Shown: one piece after another, positions 24,259 to 36,479 of the stretch
Numbering within the stretch: position 1 is the stretch's first letter
How the letters are laid out: every line of letters starts with the position of its first letter
Assembly (NCBI GenBank): GCA_964036315.1
Contig: OZ038482.1
Coordinates: 11,397,698 to 11,461,697, forward strand
Source: Acanthosepion esculentum
Lineage: Eukaryota > Mollusca > Cephalopoda > Sepiida > Sepiidae
Direction: 5' to 3'
Length of the DNA stretch: 64,000 nucleotides
The notes under the pieces: generated by a model
Seen by the model: the letters and a program-made list of their open reading frames with translations, nothing else
What the model was told of the DNA's origin: nothing
The model's database searches: none
Position numbers and translations under genes: made by a program

Positions 24259-24343
24259 AGGTAAAATAAGAACAAATGGAGTATAATTCCACTGTCCGTA
24301 ACATTTAATTTAAAAGAGGGCTCAATACAGAGTAGAGCTAAAT

Positions 24344-24475
24344 ATTATTTATTTCAGGATATTTAAACAAAAATGCATTAAAAATTGCTACACAATTACA
24401 ATTATGTTTTGACAATTGTAATTGTGTAGCAATCTTTAACATGTTTTTGTTTAAATATCCTAAAATAAATAATAT
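24344..24475. repeat. Long hairpin (about 60-bp inverted arms)
   Basis: 'tattatttatttcaggatat' ... 'gctacacaattacaatt' is mirrored by 'aattgtaattgtgtagc' ... 'atatcctaaaataaataata', with a loop of under 12 bases. It has the same overall design as 24012-24221 but a different sequence. Confidence 0.85.
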
Positions 24476-24935
24476 ATTGTCAAATGGAAATTTATGATCT
24501 ATGTGCAGGTGGTAAAGAGTGAAGAGCCAGTTGTTTCAGTGGCAACAATGACTTTGAAACTGGGAATCTTTAATGTAAGAGGGAATCTCGAACAAGAACA
24601 AAAGTTTCATTATCTTTACATCTCAGGTCAAAAATCCTCACTTTTGCACTACTTGTGACCTTGTCTGCCAATCACTGGCAGGACTCAAATGCCATGTCAG
24701 ACACAAACACTTGAACTAATTTATTTGTTGGACACTCAAACCTTGAAATTGACTTGAGAGTAGATCATTTGATATATGTATGGATAAAGAAAAAAAGGAA
24801 CATTTTTCTTTGCTGATGTGTTTTATCCTCATCAATTTTATCAAGGCAAATCTATCAGAGGATGAAACGCATCAGCAAAGAAGTTTACCTTCCATATTTA
24901 TTCTTATTTCTTTTTACTTATATCTAGAGTTTTAC

Positions 24936-24936
<1 letters not shown>

Positions 24937-24994
<58 letters not shown>

Positions 24995-25011
24995 TAGATA
25001 GATATAATATA
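24937..25011. repeat. (TA)n(GATA)n microsatellite
   Basis: Over 30 TA units, then GATA units. A second (TA)n of about 27 units lies at 25181-25234 and a third, (TA)n(CA)n, at 25349-25388. They flank dispersed sequence starting 'aatttccaagaggatagaat'. Confidence 0.9.
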
Positions 25012-25175
25012 TATATAAATAAATTTCCAAGAGGATAGAATCCAGGTAGAACTCAATGTCCAGGACAGAGTAAGAATATAATATAAAAGGCTCAAACACT
25101 AATATTCCATGGTTATAATTTATTACATTGGAATCATAATCACGATCCAATTCATCTGATGAATATTTGATCCTT

Positions 25176-25235
<60 letters not shown>

Positions 25236-25347
25236 TAACTATACTCATGTCGAAAAACCTTTGAATTCTTGATTTAACAATAGCCAAATCAATCACGATC
25301 TGCCTAAGTGAAACCTTGGTAGGTTTGTCTGGCTCATTAGGTTTGAC

Positions 25348-25387
<40 letters not shown>

Positions 25388-25389
25388 TA

Positions 25390-26334
25390 ATTTAATTTGA
25401 AAACAGACAACCTTAAGGGTCCATTGATTATATTTTATATCCCTAGGAAGGTGTTTTTTTTCTGGTACTTCAGATCAAATTTTCAAGCATAAAAAAAAAT
25501 TATATTAAATTTACATATTATTTTTAAACACTTTCGAGAGGTAGTTTTAAGTTGATGTAAGGTGATAGAGATTGAGGAGGAAGATGACAGATATGGTCAA
25601 AATTAGAGAAGGAAGGGAGAGATTGGAATAATTTTAAATCTATTCTTATGAAATTACTTAAGAGTAAAGGAGGTAGGTAATGACCAGATATTGACATATT
25701 TAATAAGTCATCTCACAGGAAACGAGACAGAGGAAAAAGAAGAAAAGATATAAGACAGCAAATGTGGAAGCAGGGATGGGAGGAAAAAGTGGGGAAAGAA
25801 GAAAAGGAAGAATAAATTAACATATATAGGCATATTGCAGTTAATTTTTAAAAAAAAACAGATTATTATATTTTCCAGTTCATGTTTGACATTAATTTAA
25901 AAATCATCAACAAAATAAAATAGGATCAAAGGAAAAAATATAATGTAAATATAAGATAAACAAAAAATATTAATATTATTAATAACAACTAAGAAGTAAA
26001 AAATTAATAATTAAAATCTAAAATTTCAAATTTAATTTTAAATATGTATGTGTGTGTGAATAAAGAGAAATGGAAAAATTTTTCTTTCCCCACACATTTC
26101 ATCCACTGAGGGACTTTGTCAGGGTAAATGTAAGGATTTTATTTTGCAGCATGTATTTATCAACAGAAGTAAAAAAAATATCACGTTTTCAAATTTCTTC
26201 AATTTGAGAATGCTCTAAAATATTCTCAAGTCTGTGTAACTATATAGGTAAGTATAGGTAAACTGTATTGCATGCTAAGTGATGTAATTTAATGTCTAAT
26301 AAATGAAAGTGAGTAGATGTTGTTGAACTTTATT
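25390..26334. other. Non-coding stretch
   Basis: A purine-rich patch (25575-25815: 'gaggaagatgaca', 'gaagaaaaggaagaa') and AT-rich DNA. No gene found. Confidence 0.5.
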
Positions 26335-26640
26335 TTGCAATTAGCTTATATATATATATATATATATAATTATTTTATTTTGACAAATTATGTATGTATG
26401 TATTTATTTTAAATAATAGAGGGCCTTAAGTTAACCAGTTTCTTTTAATTTTTAAAAGTTTTTATGGTCACGTATGTTGGCTAGGAAAAGTAGCTCTTTT
26501 GAGAAAGAAGATATTTGAAAAGACCCAGGGTGTAAGTTAACATTTTGGGAAGAATTGATAGCTGCAATCTTAAGAACTTTCCATCTAAGTTATTTTCTAT
26601 TTCTGTAAGTGTGTCATTTTATTTAGATCGAATTTGTGGC
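26335..26640 (+). repeat. Dispersed repeat, copy 1
   Basis: Matches 28003-28350 over about 300 bp: 'tttaaataatagagggcctt', 'ttcttttaatttttaaaagt', 'taacattttgggaaga'. Both copies begin in a TA tract. No coding. The pair brackets the PLE fragment at 26830-27978, so it may mark a segmental duplication or one repeat split by insertions. Confidence 0.7.
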
Positions 26641-26733
26641 TGAACGTAATTCTCAACTAATGCATTTTATATATTGTTATGTATGAGCTCATTTTTGTGT
26701 TCATAAATACATTTATTTATATATATGTATATA

Positions 26734-26800
26734 TATGGCCTGATGATTGCATCTAGCATGAAACAGACTGTCACCTCTAAGTGTTGACATCTATGTTCAC
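26734..26800 (+). ncRNA. Hammerhead-ribozyme-like motif
   Basis: An exact CTGATGA core (26740-26746) is followed by TTGC-ATCTA-GCAT as stem II, GAAA (26760-26763), then ACA-GAC-TGT as a tiny stem III and a GTC cleavage triplet (26770-26772). Tiny stem III is typical of hammerheads known from Penelope-like elements. Stem I is weak (A/C mismatch next to the core), so activity is doubtful. A related copy lies at 49700-49770. Confidence 0.4.
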
Positions 26801-26829
26801 TTATATATATGTGTGTATGTATATAAAGA

Positions 26830-27978
26830 AATTTTTCCTACTGCCACAACAAGATAAGATGACTTTAAAGAAAATGAGCATATTTTTATTATTAAATTAG
26901 ATACAAAAGTATCTCATTTAAAACAAAAAGGATTTTAAGCACCTTTTGGCTGACACTTCCTCAGAAATAGAATCATCGGCAATCTAAAACAGAGATGCTG
27001 ACAAGAAAAAATTAATATCAACAATTGTATTAAAATAAATTGCCCAATAGTCATATGAGGTGGGGGGGGAATTATGACTAAATATGTTCTCAGTCAGGCA
27101 GTGGTTTCCCCGAATAGGGCCAACCTAAATTTCATCTCCCGCTGTCTACACAGGGCAGGACATTGCATATTAATGACAACAGACTCCAAGATGTCTAAGT
27201 GGAGTCTCATCCTAGGCCTGTTTATGTCTGAAAAAAAAGCCAGGAGAATAATTCATCCTCCAAGCAACAGAATAAGTGCTCTCCAATCGCAGACTCATGA
27301 GTTTGCAAACACCCGGATGTAATAGGTTTGTATCTTCGCACCTTGCCTGGAACATACTGGGCGATCCTTACCTCTAACTGCTGAATGGTCTTTCCCACAT
27401 AGTCGATCTCACATCGACATTTATATTGGAATATAACAGAATTTTGTTGACAGGTAGGGAAGACATTCTTACGGCGAGGGGGGAAACCTTTTATCATAAT
27501 AAAAATACTTCAAACAGTAACAGCATTAAAACACCATTTAATTGAATTAACAATTCCGTCTGCATATGTTTGACTCCCAGTACCAACCCACGGGAGTCTC
27601 AAATAGACAGGACATTTAGAGGGACCACATCTCTGAGACTCATTGAACTTATTGATCTTTTGTTCAATGGTAACTGTCAAAACACATTCAGGATGACCAT
27701 TCATTAATAAAAGCGCTGTTTAAGTTTCTTCAGCTCAGTGTCGAGTCTACGTTCAGAGCACGACATTAATGCACGAGTAAGGTACCATTAAGATTAATCT
27801 TCTTGGATCTGGGTGCAAAAGTATCCCAAGTTAAGTAAAGCCCAGAAAAAGTGGGTTTACGATAAACACTGGTAAGAAAACCTACAGGTGTTCTCTCTAC
27901 CAGTACATCCAAAAAAGGAAGCTGATCATTCTCTTCTATCTCCATTGTATATTTTAGAGACGGATGGAGATTATTAAG
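26830..27978 (-). pseudogene. Penelope-like element, C-terminal half, decayed
   Basis: Minus-strand segments in order: 'MEIEENDQLPFLDVLVERTP' and 'VGFLTSVYRKPTFSGLYL' (27950-27830; the end of the RT domain, like SLPFLDILL...VYRKPT in the intact copy), then 'NGHPECVLTVTIEQKINKFN' (27704-27645), 'CPVYLRLPWVGTGSQTYADG' and a GIY-YIG-like domain with 'FQYKCRCEIDYVGKTIQQLE' (27435-27375). Frameshifts and stops break it. The 5' part ends in a TA tract at 27980. Sequence to about 26830 looks like its 3' UTR. A different PLE lineage from 59961-62054. Confidence 0.75.
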
Positions 27979-28002
27979 CTTATATATATATATATATATA
28001 AA

Positions 28003-28350
28003 TCTCCATGAGAAAAAATTGAGTATGATTTAACTGTATGTAACATTTAATTTAAATTGAGCTTATTTATATATATAATTTTATTTTGATAAATTATTTA
28101 TGTATATATTTTAAATAATAGAGGGTCTTGAGGTAACCATTTTCTTTTAATTTTTAAAAGTTGTTATGGTATGTTAGCTTTGGAAAAGATTATTTTTTTT
28201 AAGAAAGGAGATATTTGAAAAATACAGGGTATAAATTAACATTTTGGGAAGACTCAATAGCTGCACTCTCAAGAATTTTCTAAGTTGGTTATATTTTCTT
28301 TCGTTAAGTGTAACATTCTTGAGATTGAAATTTCTGTGTAGAATCAATGC
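28003..28350 (+). repeat. Dispersed repeat, copy 2
   Basis: Second copy of the unit at 26335-26640 ('taatagagggtcttgaggta', 'taacattttgggaagac'), more diverged. A poly(C) run lies just beyond at 28421-28430. Confidence 0.65.
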
Positions 28351-28804
28351 CCTTGATAAATTATTATGTATGAGATTTTTTTGTGTTCATAAATACATTT
28401 TCTTCAATAATTGCAATTCCCCCCCCCCCCCGCCGCAATATATTGTAAAGAACAGTTGTGACAGCTTATTTTATATATGTACCTGCTTGAGAAATATTTT
28501 TATGGACATTTTTGGTTCTGACCATATCTATAATAGTTTTGGATGTCGTTGTAATTATTTTGATCTTGTTTAGATATATATATATATTGGGGTAACAACA
28601 AAATTGTTCAAATCATGTAACACCATGGAATAATTGTCCATGTCACAAAATATTTAATATCTAAAAAAACACTGAGTTTCTTTTTTCCAAGTTTTCAGAT
28701 AAGACGTTTAGCCATCTTGACACAATTTGTCATAAGAATCACTGAAAAATCGTTTGAGTTATTCAGCTAGAAAGAAAACAGGTTAAAATCGTTTTGTGTC
28801 TGCC

Positions 28805-29040
28805 CCACTATGTCTTCCCAGCTGAGCAATAGTGAGAGGAAAAGGATCATTCAGGCCTACAGTAATGGTACCAACTCTGGCTTCCATCTTCAAAGTCCAT
28901 TCAAGAATGATCAAGAGAACAGGGAATAAGTTTAAAAAAGAGGGGACAGTAGAGAGGAAAACTGGATCAGGAGGTCACGACAACAAGAGGGATCATCATT
29001 TCAACTTAGAGCTAATACATTCTTATTGTTCAAAGTAGAG
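28805..29040 (+). pseudogene. Tc1-like transposase N-terminal remnant
   Basis: From the ATG at 28810 the reading is 'MSSQLSNSERKRIIQAYSNG', then frameshifted to 'FKKEGTVERKTGSGGHDNKR' (28930-28990). This matches the plan of the helix-turn-helix DNA-binding region of IS630/Tc1-type transposases (start, 'RKRII.AY..G', '..EGTVERK.GSGG'). Nothing of the DDE catalytic domain follows. Dead fragment. Confidence 0.6.
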
Positions 29041-29219
29041 TCCAGTAGTGATATAAAAACCTTGGAAAATTCCAGTAAGATATCTTTAATCATTTCTAAG
29101 ATACAATAGTTCAAAGCTTAATCTAACAATTGGACATTTTGCTGTATGACATTTAGCACAGATTTGGCATCACAAAAGATTTGGTATTAGTGTAGTTAAT
29201 TTCATTCAACTCTAGAGTG

Positions 29220-30310
29220 GCCAAAATCTATCCCCTAACATGTGAAGTGTTTGCCATAGCCACCTGACTATTCCAATTTAGGATTTTAAATCTGATTCTG
29301 TTTGTAATATCAGCATTAATAAAACTCTCTGAGCTTCCTGTGTCAACTAGAGCATTAGAGATTACTACCCCATTTATTTTTACTGTCAATATAGCCTTTG
29401 AAAGACATTTAGGGTCTGCAGTTGATATGATACTAGTCACAATAGGAGCATTCGAACCAGGTAAAAAAAACTTGATCAAGAAATCTTACAGAATTGTCCC
29501 TTCTTCCTGCACTTCATTTCCCTGGCTGGGCAACATATACCCTGGGATGTAGTTTGAGACCACAATTTTAGTCTGACTACAGCTCTAGCAGTGTGTGCAG
29601 TGTCTTCTGGAGAGAGATTTTAAACTGGTGAAAAGGGAGGGGCAAAAACGAGGAAGTCTGTTGTATAGGACTGTCTTTTTTTCCCCTGTTTGGGTCGTTT
29701 GAACTGGTGGACCAGTAGGAGTGTGAGTACATAGTGCAGACTCTGCAACTCTGTTTGTAGGTATGAACGAGATTGCTTTTCTGCTATCTCCAAGATAAGT
29801 GCCTGCCCATGAGCAGTAGCTAAATCTAGTTGTTTATTTTACAGCAATCTTGGACGGATATAGTTCAATTCTAATCCATTTATAAAGGAGTCTCTGACAA
29901 ATTTCTTCTTTGCCTTATCTGCTGTCATCAATTGAAAGTCACAGTCTCGACTTAAGATTTTTGAGTGCAGAAGATACTGTTCTAACTCCTTCTCAGGGGA
30001 TTGGCGGGTAGTTGCTAATACTGGGAAAAAATTGATTTGCCTCTTCACAAAAATTCCATACAATAGCACTCTGGTAAGTTTTACAGGGAGAAATATTAGT
30101 ATATACAGATATGGAAATGTGGTGCATTAGCAGGTTAAATCTACCCAGATCAGTAATAGGAATGGATGAACTGTTTTTCAGTGCAAGCAAGAATGCTTTG
30201 AATAATCGTTCCCAATATTGCCAGGTGTCAGTAGAATATGGGTCTGCAGAGTCCAAGTCGAGATGTTCTGGATTAAGGTATTTGTCCATACTTAGGTTCA
30301 ATAAATTGTA
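29220..30310 (-). pseudogene. Ty3/gypsy-type retrotransposon gag-protease remnant
   Basis: On the minus strand, a gag-like part reads 'MDKYLNPEHLDLDSADPYST' with 'WQYWERLFKAFLLAL' (30290-30200), then 'SPEKELEQYLLHSKILSRDC' and 'KKKFVRDSFINGLELNYIRP' (30005-29845). After a broken stretch where a zinc knuckle would be expected, there is a retropepsin motif 'NALVDTGSSESFINADI' (29350-29295). Order and motifs fit a gypsy-class gag followed by protease. Frameshifts and stops are present and reverse transcriptase is absent. LTR ends were not identified. Confidence 0.7.
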
Positions 30311-30606
30311 ATAAAAACTTAGAATCTAGTTAAACTTAATGTGCCTTTATGGAATGAATGTAACTGAAGAGTTTTTCAGTTTGGGTTAGACAGCATGACT
30401 TATTTATACAAACCATAAGACAGGGGAGGTAATCAGTTTGTCTTACCTCAGTGATTTTATTGAATATATTTACTCTTTAGTATTTCAAGATACTTTTGTG
30501 TAATTTTGGTAAATATATTTGTTATAATGAGATGTCAGTGTTGTTTTCATTTTTGCTTAATTTGGATGACAATTTATCCAACCTGTATATAGATGGATGG
30601 ATGGCT

Positions 30607-30614
30607 GGATGGAT

Positions 30615-30676
<62 letters not shown>

Positions 30677-30830
30677 CAGAGATGGAAATAGACTTGGATC
30701 AATAAATATGCATTTAATTTAGGAACACAAATAATAAATTAACTAATTTTTAAAAATAATTTTATGTAATTTTTTTTACCAAATTAAAGCCCATTTTATT
30801 TAAACTATTTCAATCCTAACAGATATTTTA
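30607..30830. repeat. (CA)n(TA)n microsatellite plus dispersed flank
   Basis: Compound CA then TA tract (30617-30674), followed by sequence matching 22543-22690. Confidence 0.8.
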
Positions 30831-31330
30831 TGTCTTTTAAAATGTAATATTTTTCTGGTAGTAACTTAAATATAGTTATATATTCATACATTTCTTTTTA
30901 AAAAAAATATATTTTGTCATCAACAGCATCTTTTAATTGAAGGGCACTCTTCAAAAATAACTTTTAGACTTGATTTCTTTCTGACAATGAAAAAATAATT
31001 TGTTTCAATTATGTCTAATTTTCTATTAGAATGAGTTTCCGGAAGCAAGAAAACATAATTTATTGCCAGAAACTTGGTTACTTATGATGCCATTAACATA
31101 TCTTTCACAATTTCTGGCTGTTCAAATAGACCCATATCTGGATACCAAAGTGTGAGAGAATACAATGATACATTTGATGAACAATAAGAAAAAATGATGT
31201 TATCCAAAAAACCTGCTGAAAAGGGTGTGGCTATCATCAATCAGTACAGAGTGTAGGTGTGGTCTATAAAAGTTGCACATTCCTTAAAGAATTTTTTTTT
31301 ACTCCATGTCTCAAATCATCAGCTGAAAAA

Positions 31331-31525
31331 TCAAATAACTGAATATATCTGGAAATTTTTGGAATTAATCAGATTAAGTCTGAACATGATGCTTTCATTC
31401 TTCTCATTGAAATTCCAAATTCCTTCCCTGTGAGGCATTCTCTGCACATTCAGAATCACTAATTCATCAGTGCATAAGGACTGAAACCAGGAACAATTGC
31501 CTAAAGTGACAAGGAAGAATGAATC
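31331..31525 (-). other. Possible old coding fragment
   Basis: A minus-strand frame (GNCSWFQSLCTDELVILNVQ, then MPHREGIWNFNEKN) begins after a plausible acceptor 'ttccttgtcactttag'. It has codon-like G-rich first positions but ends without a clear donor. The protein is not recognised. It could be transposon debris. Confidence 0.2.
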
Positions 31526-31731
31526 AAAATTACACATCTTATGTTTGATGGTCCGAGAGGGTTTAATAAAAAAAAACTATCACCTGTACTACAATTATAT
31601 CAATTGTCAAATATGTAGAGCCCTATGTCATCATACACCTTGCTGTTTAAAAATTGCATCAGTCCATTAATGAAATTATGTATACATTTGGTCTTGAAAT
31701 ATTGGATAGATAGATAGATTGTATTTCTATA

Positions 31732-32559
31732 GTGCGAGGAATTAATATTAATTTCTATAATAAAGCTCTAAAAGATAGTGGCTACAAAAACCTAAAACTA
31801 ACTTATATTAAAAATGAAAACGGTAAGCATAGGAAAAACAGAAGTAGGAAAATAATTTGGTATACACCCCCATACAACCAAATGGTAAAAAACAAATTGG
31901 GACAAAAATTCCTCGCATTAATACTCAAGCATTTTCCCGGTGGAAGTAAACTAAGTACTATTTTCAATAGAAATACACTAAAATTAAGTTATAGCTGTAC
32001 TGATAACCTAGAAAAGATTATTAAGAAACATAATACTAATATCTTAAATAAACACTTATACCAGAACCAAAAAATTGTAGACAAGGGAAAAATACAAACA
32101 ACAACTAATGAGGGTGAACAAAAATTATGTAATTGTAGAAACCCTCAAAACTGTCCTCTACAAAATAAATGTTGCATGGAATCAGTAGTATACCAATGTA
32201 ATATATCTTCTATTGAAAACCCTGAAAACATAAAAATTTATATAGGTTGCACTAGCCATGAGTTCAAAAAGAGGTTCAACCAACATCAATGCTCGTTTAG
32301 GATAAATAAGTATAAAAGTCAAACATCTCTCTCGAAGTACTTCTGGCACCTAAAAGAATCCAATAAAACACCTACAGTAAAATGGAAGTTAATAAGAAGG
32401 GCTAGAATATGTAGGTCATTAAATGACCCATGTCCTTTATGCATACATGAGAAACTATATATTACTAAGTTTATAAAAAATAAAAATTTACTGAATCAGA
32501 GAAATGAAATAGCTATTTTATGTCGTCATTGCCAAAAGTTTTCTTTAAATAATCTTTAA
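31732..32559 (+). pseudogene. Penelope-like element C-terminal fragment with GIY-YIG domain
   Basis: An open frame of 275 codons that starts mid-protein (first codon GTG, no upstream coding), so it is 5'-truncated. 'KIIWYTPPYNQMVKNKLGQK' is followed by a 'FNRNTLKLSYSC' segment, a Cys cluster 'CNCRNPQNCPLQNKCC' and a GIY-YIG-like nuclease 'IKIYIGCTSHEFKKRFNQHQ', ending 'CPLCIHEKLYITKFIKNKN' and a CRHC pair. The Cys-rich linker differs from the intact PLE at 59961-62054, indicating another PLE clade. The RT domain is missing, but the remaining frame has no stops. Confidence 0.7.
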
Positions 32560-33140
32560 ATAATATTTTTAAAAAATTACCTGATAATTATGCATACTCA
32601 TATTTGATGGGTATAAATAATTTTAAATAATGTAAGTAATTCTATTACATTTACTTGGTTTATAAAGAAATATAGCCGATTAAATTTAAAAGTAGAATTT
32701 TTAAAAATGTTTTAAAATTGAAATTAAATAAAACAGATTCTAACCTAAACATCTTTTAAAATTGTAATTAAATAAAACGTACTCTAACCATAACACCTCT
32801 CTCAAAGCAATTCAAACACTGAAAAGAATCTATGTGAACACCTAAAGTCAAATGAAATTAATAAGTTAGAATATAATATTGAACATTAAATGTCCTTTAT
32901 ACATACATATATACATTTATAATACTAAATTTATAAATAAAAGTTTATTGAATTAGTGAAATAATTTAACCACCTTTGCCGTCATTGTCATAAAGTTTAC
33001 ATAAAATAAAATAAAATAAAATAATATTTACTTATACTCGATAAGAATAAATAATTTTAAATACTGTAAGTAATCCTAATACATTTACTTGGTTTTTAAA
33101 AAGAAGTATAGTATATTAAATATTAAAAATAATTTTTTAG
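32560..33140 (+). repeat. PLE 3' tail and a second, degenerate partial copy of it
   Basis: 32800-33120 repeats, with heavy decay, the end of the upstream gene and its 3' UTR (32330-32720). Shared blocks include 'cctttatgcatacat'/'cctttatacatacat', 'cgtcattg.ca.aa.gttt', and 'taaataattttaaata.tgtaagtaat'. A 50-bp unit containing 'attaaataaaac' is also doubled at 32710-32780. An (AAAAT)n run lies at about 33000-33025. Tandem partial copies are a known feature of PLE insertions. Confidence 0.7.
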
Positions 33141-33366
33141 AAAGGTGGATAAAACATATTCTAGCCTAAACAGTCCCTCAAAACCTTTAAATATACAAAT
33201 AGAAAAAATACCATAAGAATTTTTGCCGTTAGAAAAAAACCCAGATGACATGAATTTAGCGGATGTCAGAATTTGTTAAAAGATACATCCCTACCCATCC
33301 CTAAACATAACCCCGCTTTCAAATGTAACTATTAACTGATACAACGAAAATTAAAAATTGAACCCT

Positions 33367-33594
33367 CTACCACCCCTTGTCTAGATGAATGGATTTATCG
33401 GTAACCTTGGAAACCCTCAAATTATGAATCTTTCCTGTGCTGTTAACAACCGTAAATTTTAAAAAGTAAGTTACTCCAAAATTCGCTTGATGAGGAAATG
33501 GAACTAATGTCTTTGGTTTAATAACAAAATTAAATTCAGGGGCTTTAGCTTCCATTTCTGAAACATGGTTATCACTGTGTAGCGGTAAAACCAT
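33367..33594 (-). CDS. Small unknown open frame with coding-like codon use
   Basis: A 75-codon minus-strand frame from ATG (33594) to TAG. Codons are rich in GNN first positions (GTT, GAA, GCT, GAT), which is unusual for this AT-rich DNA. It contains 'ANFGVTYFLKFTVVNSTGKI' and ends 'TDKSIHLDKGW'. No family recognised. It may be a complete small protein, an exon or a fragment of an unclassified element. Confidence 0.3.
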   Translation of the reverse strand: MVLPLHSDNHVSEMEAKAPEFNFVIKPKTLVPFPHQANFGVTYFLKFTVVNSTGKIHNLRVSKVTDKSIHLDKGW

Positions 33595-33642
33595 ATTTTA
33601 AATCTATTAATTTATAATATATACATATATATATATATATAT

Positions 33643-33902
33643 ACTTTAAAAATTAGGAGGCCAGTTGAATCTGCTACCTTGGTTTCAACATTACAGTATT
33701 CTCAGGTGATTTTTATCAAATGACCACCTAACGCTTTTTTATTTTTTTTAGAAATACTAAAGAATGCTGCATTATTATTTCTTTAGATTTTTTTTCAAAA
33801 AAATAAAAAAGCATTAAGAGGTCATTTGATAAAAATCACCTGAGTATACCGCAAGGTTGAAACCAAGGTTGCAGATTCAACTGACCTCCTGATTTTTAAA
33901 GT
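33643..33902. repeat. Long hairpin (about 110-bp inverted arms)
   Basis: 'actttaaaaattaggaggcc' ... 'caggtgatttttatcaaatg' is mirrored by 'catttgataaaaatcacctg' ... 'gacctcctgatttttaaagt', with a loop of about 60 bases that is itself partly symmetrical. MITE or foldback repeat; no target duplication is obvious. Confidence 0.85.
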
Positions 33903-34139
33903 TAAAAGCTCTACATATTATTTTTACTTTTATTTTATATTTTCACGCATGTATTGAGCACTTTTTAATACTACTGTTTTCTGGTCTGATTCAACTCTGA
34001 CCAATAACCTTTTATGTATTAACCTTATACATATGGTGGACTCTCCTGTCGTATTCAACATATGAGGGTCAAGAAGCTCAGTTCCTAGGAACTGACAGCC
34101 AGACATCAGCACATATGATTTGATTATAGTAGTGAAGGT

Positions 34140-34405
34140 TTTGTACAGAACCATCCACACTTTTTGAAGGGCCGAATACAGAGACCTGGTGCACTACGTG
34201 CCACCAAAGGTCCTCAAATGACCATCCACAGGTTTTGAATTCAGAGTTGTCCTTCTAGATCAGTTGCTATCCAAGGCTAAAGAACCCAGTCTGTCCTACT
34301 ATTTACCCATAGCTGGAGGGAGAAGAAGAGGATTAATACCTTTCCAAAGGGTATTAGTACGTAAGTGAATGTAATGGATTCAACTAGAATTCGAACTCAA
34401 CTGAA
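34140..34405 (-). mobile_element. tRNA-derived SINE, minus strand
   Basis: The reverse complement matches the SINE at 22005-22325: 'gagttcgaattctagt' (B box at 34387-34398), 'attacattcacttacgtac', 'gggtaaatagtaggacagac'. It continues with a different tail containing 'tggtggcacgtagtgc'. Diverged copy. Confidence 0.75.
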
Positions 34406-34689
34406 TCATGAAAATTTACCTTTGTTAGGTGACAGGACACCCTGAAGAAGTCATGTCTGTCTTTCACAACAACTGCATGACACTGTGTGCTACACACCCT
34501 CACCAAATCTGAAGAGTCATGGAAGGGAGCAAATGAAACAAGTGCCAACTAGGAATTACAAGTACTTTAAAAATTTGGGGGTAAAGAAAACATCCCATGT
34601 GACTAACATAGAGTTAAGAATGTTTTTTATCTTTGAATTTCAGTTTAACTTTTGTTCATATATTTCTCTAGTTGACTAGATTTTCTGGC

Positions 34690-36300
34690 TAATATAACCA
34701 AAACCACAAAGCAAAATGCTAATTGGAAGCACAGCATGCAAGGTTCAAACCCTGCCTATTTGTTTTTGTTTGTTTTTTAATACAATTATATTATTTCTTT
34801 TAATGGTAGCGACTTTAAAAAATTGTCTATTTTTCTAAGAACTATTTTAGATAATCTTTTTATATTTCAAAATTAAATGAAATATTTTAATTATGTTTGC
34901 TTTGGCTGTTTATGCTTTAAGTTTGGAAGATTTTTTGAATCATAAGGAAAGGAAATTAATCAGCTTCAGATTATAATTATTCTGGGATAAATGGAATTAT
35001 TAATGGAATCTTGGCAATTTTACATTGTTACATACCATATCTATGAACACTAACGGGTATGCCTCAATCCTCATAAATACGTTGAACACTATTGTAAGTG
35101 GGGGTAATATGCTGTCTAAGTAGTCCACCACTAGCAGTGGTTTACCTACCTACTTCATGGCGCTGGTGAGTATTTTATTTTGTTGACGTTATAAAGATTA
35201 CCATTTCATTTCCAACCCCTGTTTTGGATATTCCTTATTCAGTAACCCTTTTTAGGTTACAACATAAATTTTAGGAAAAAAAAAATAGTGATTTTCTTTT
35301 TTAATACAATATAGGTTAAAGTTTTAGTATTACTTTAATGCAATTATATTTCAGCTAAAAACTTTAAAAAGATTATCTTCACATGCCTTTCCATTCAGAT
35401 GAATATATTCATCTCAGTTGTTAAACTCAAAACAATTCAGCCATTATACACTTCTGCCTACTTCAGTAGTCTGTTGTAATCACTAACAATTGTGATATTT
35501 CAAAACAAACCCTTTATTCAATTCATGGTGTGGATTGTTCTCATTGTACTTTCCATACTTAGGAGATATTTAATATCATTTAATAGTCACCAGTCTATTT
35601 TCCTGTTGTGTCTCTCACAGGCTTTGAACTTGCAACTGTCAGAAAACCAGATGTGTTCTAACCATAAGTATCACTTGGACAATCCAATAATGTAACTTTT
35701 GAACCTTAACACTATTGCCTGTACTCAGGTGATGAGATTTTTGGTATCTTTTCTTTCTTAATTCTAAATGATATTTATCTCTATACAAAAAGGTTGGCAG
35801 TGCTTAATGTATGTGCTAATTCTTTCAGTTCTCTAATCTTCCAGAGTTTGTTTATTATACTGACCTCATTCAACCAGGATTAATGACTATCCTTTTCCCT
35901 CTGTACATGATCAGCCATACCTGATTTCAATGCTTCTCCTTGAACTATACAGCCTTTCAGTGTTCCTCCACCTTTACATTCATGGTGGTAGTTGATCTTT
36001 CCCTTGTATTGTGGTCATACTGTGATGATTTGAAGAATTAAACCAAAACCTGATTTAAAGCCTTTTGGTAATTTCCTGTTATTTGCAACAACTAAAAAAA
36101 CTTGAAAAAATTGTGTTTCCAATAAAGCTAACAGTCTGCTACCCATGAAGCAGGAATAGAATTATTTGCTTCTCTGCATTCTTGAGAATGTGTCTCACCA
36201 TTTTTGGACAGATTAGTGATTGGTGGAGAAAAATAGTTACTTTATAAAAATACTTGCTAAGTGTTTGAGTGGGGTTGCATTAGTAAGTACCACTTTGAGT
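34690..36300. other. Non-coding stretch
   Basis: A B-box-like 'ggttcaaaccctgcc' at about 34742 hints at a further tRNA-derived scrap. A GC-richer patch at 35035-35170 ends in ATGGCGCTG followed by a consensus splice donor GTGAGT (35166). No gene can be supported. Confidence 0.35.
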
Positions 36301-36479
36301 TGCTACTAGTCAGTGCAACAGTTAAGGTGTTTAAACACTATTTTGAAGGAAAATAGACCTATTATCACCAATATCAGAAAGGGATGGCATTCTATTGTAG
36401 TAATTCATCGTCCTATACAACATAGATCCTATCTAAAAAGATTGACAACCTCAATTAAAAATTCCAAACCCTTTTGTTT

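Noticed and set aside
34735..34760. Possible tRNA gene (perfect B box GGTTCAAACCC)
   Set aside because: No A box or cloverleaf stems can be drawn around it; at most a SINE scrap.
35157..35170. ATGGCGCTG followed by consensus donor GTGAGT, as a first coding exon
   Set aside because: Only three codons and no promoter evidence; easily a chance match.
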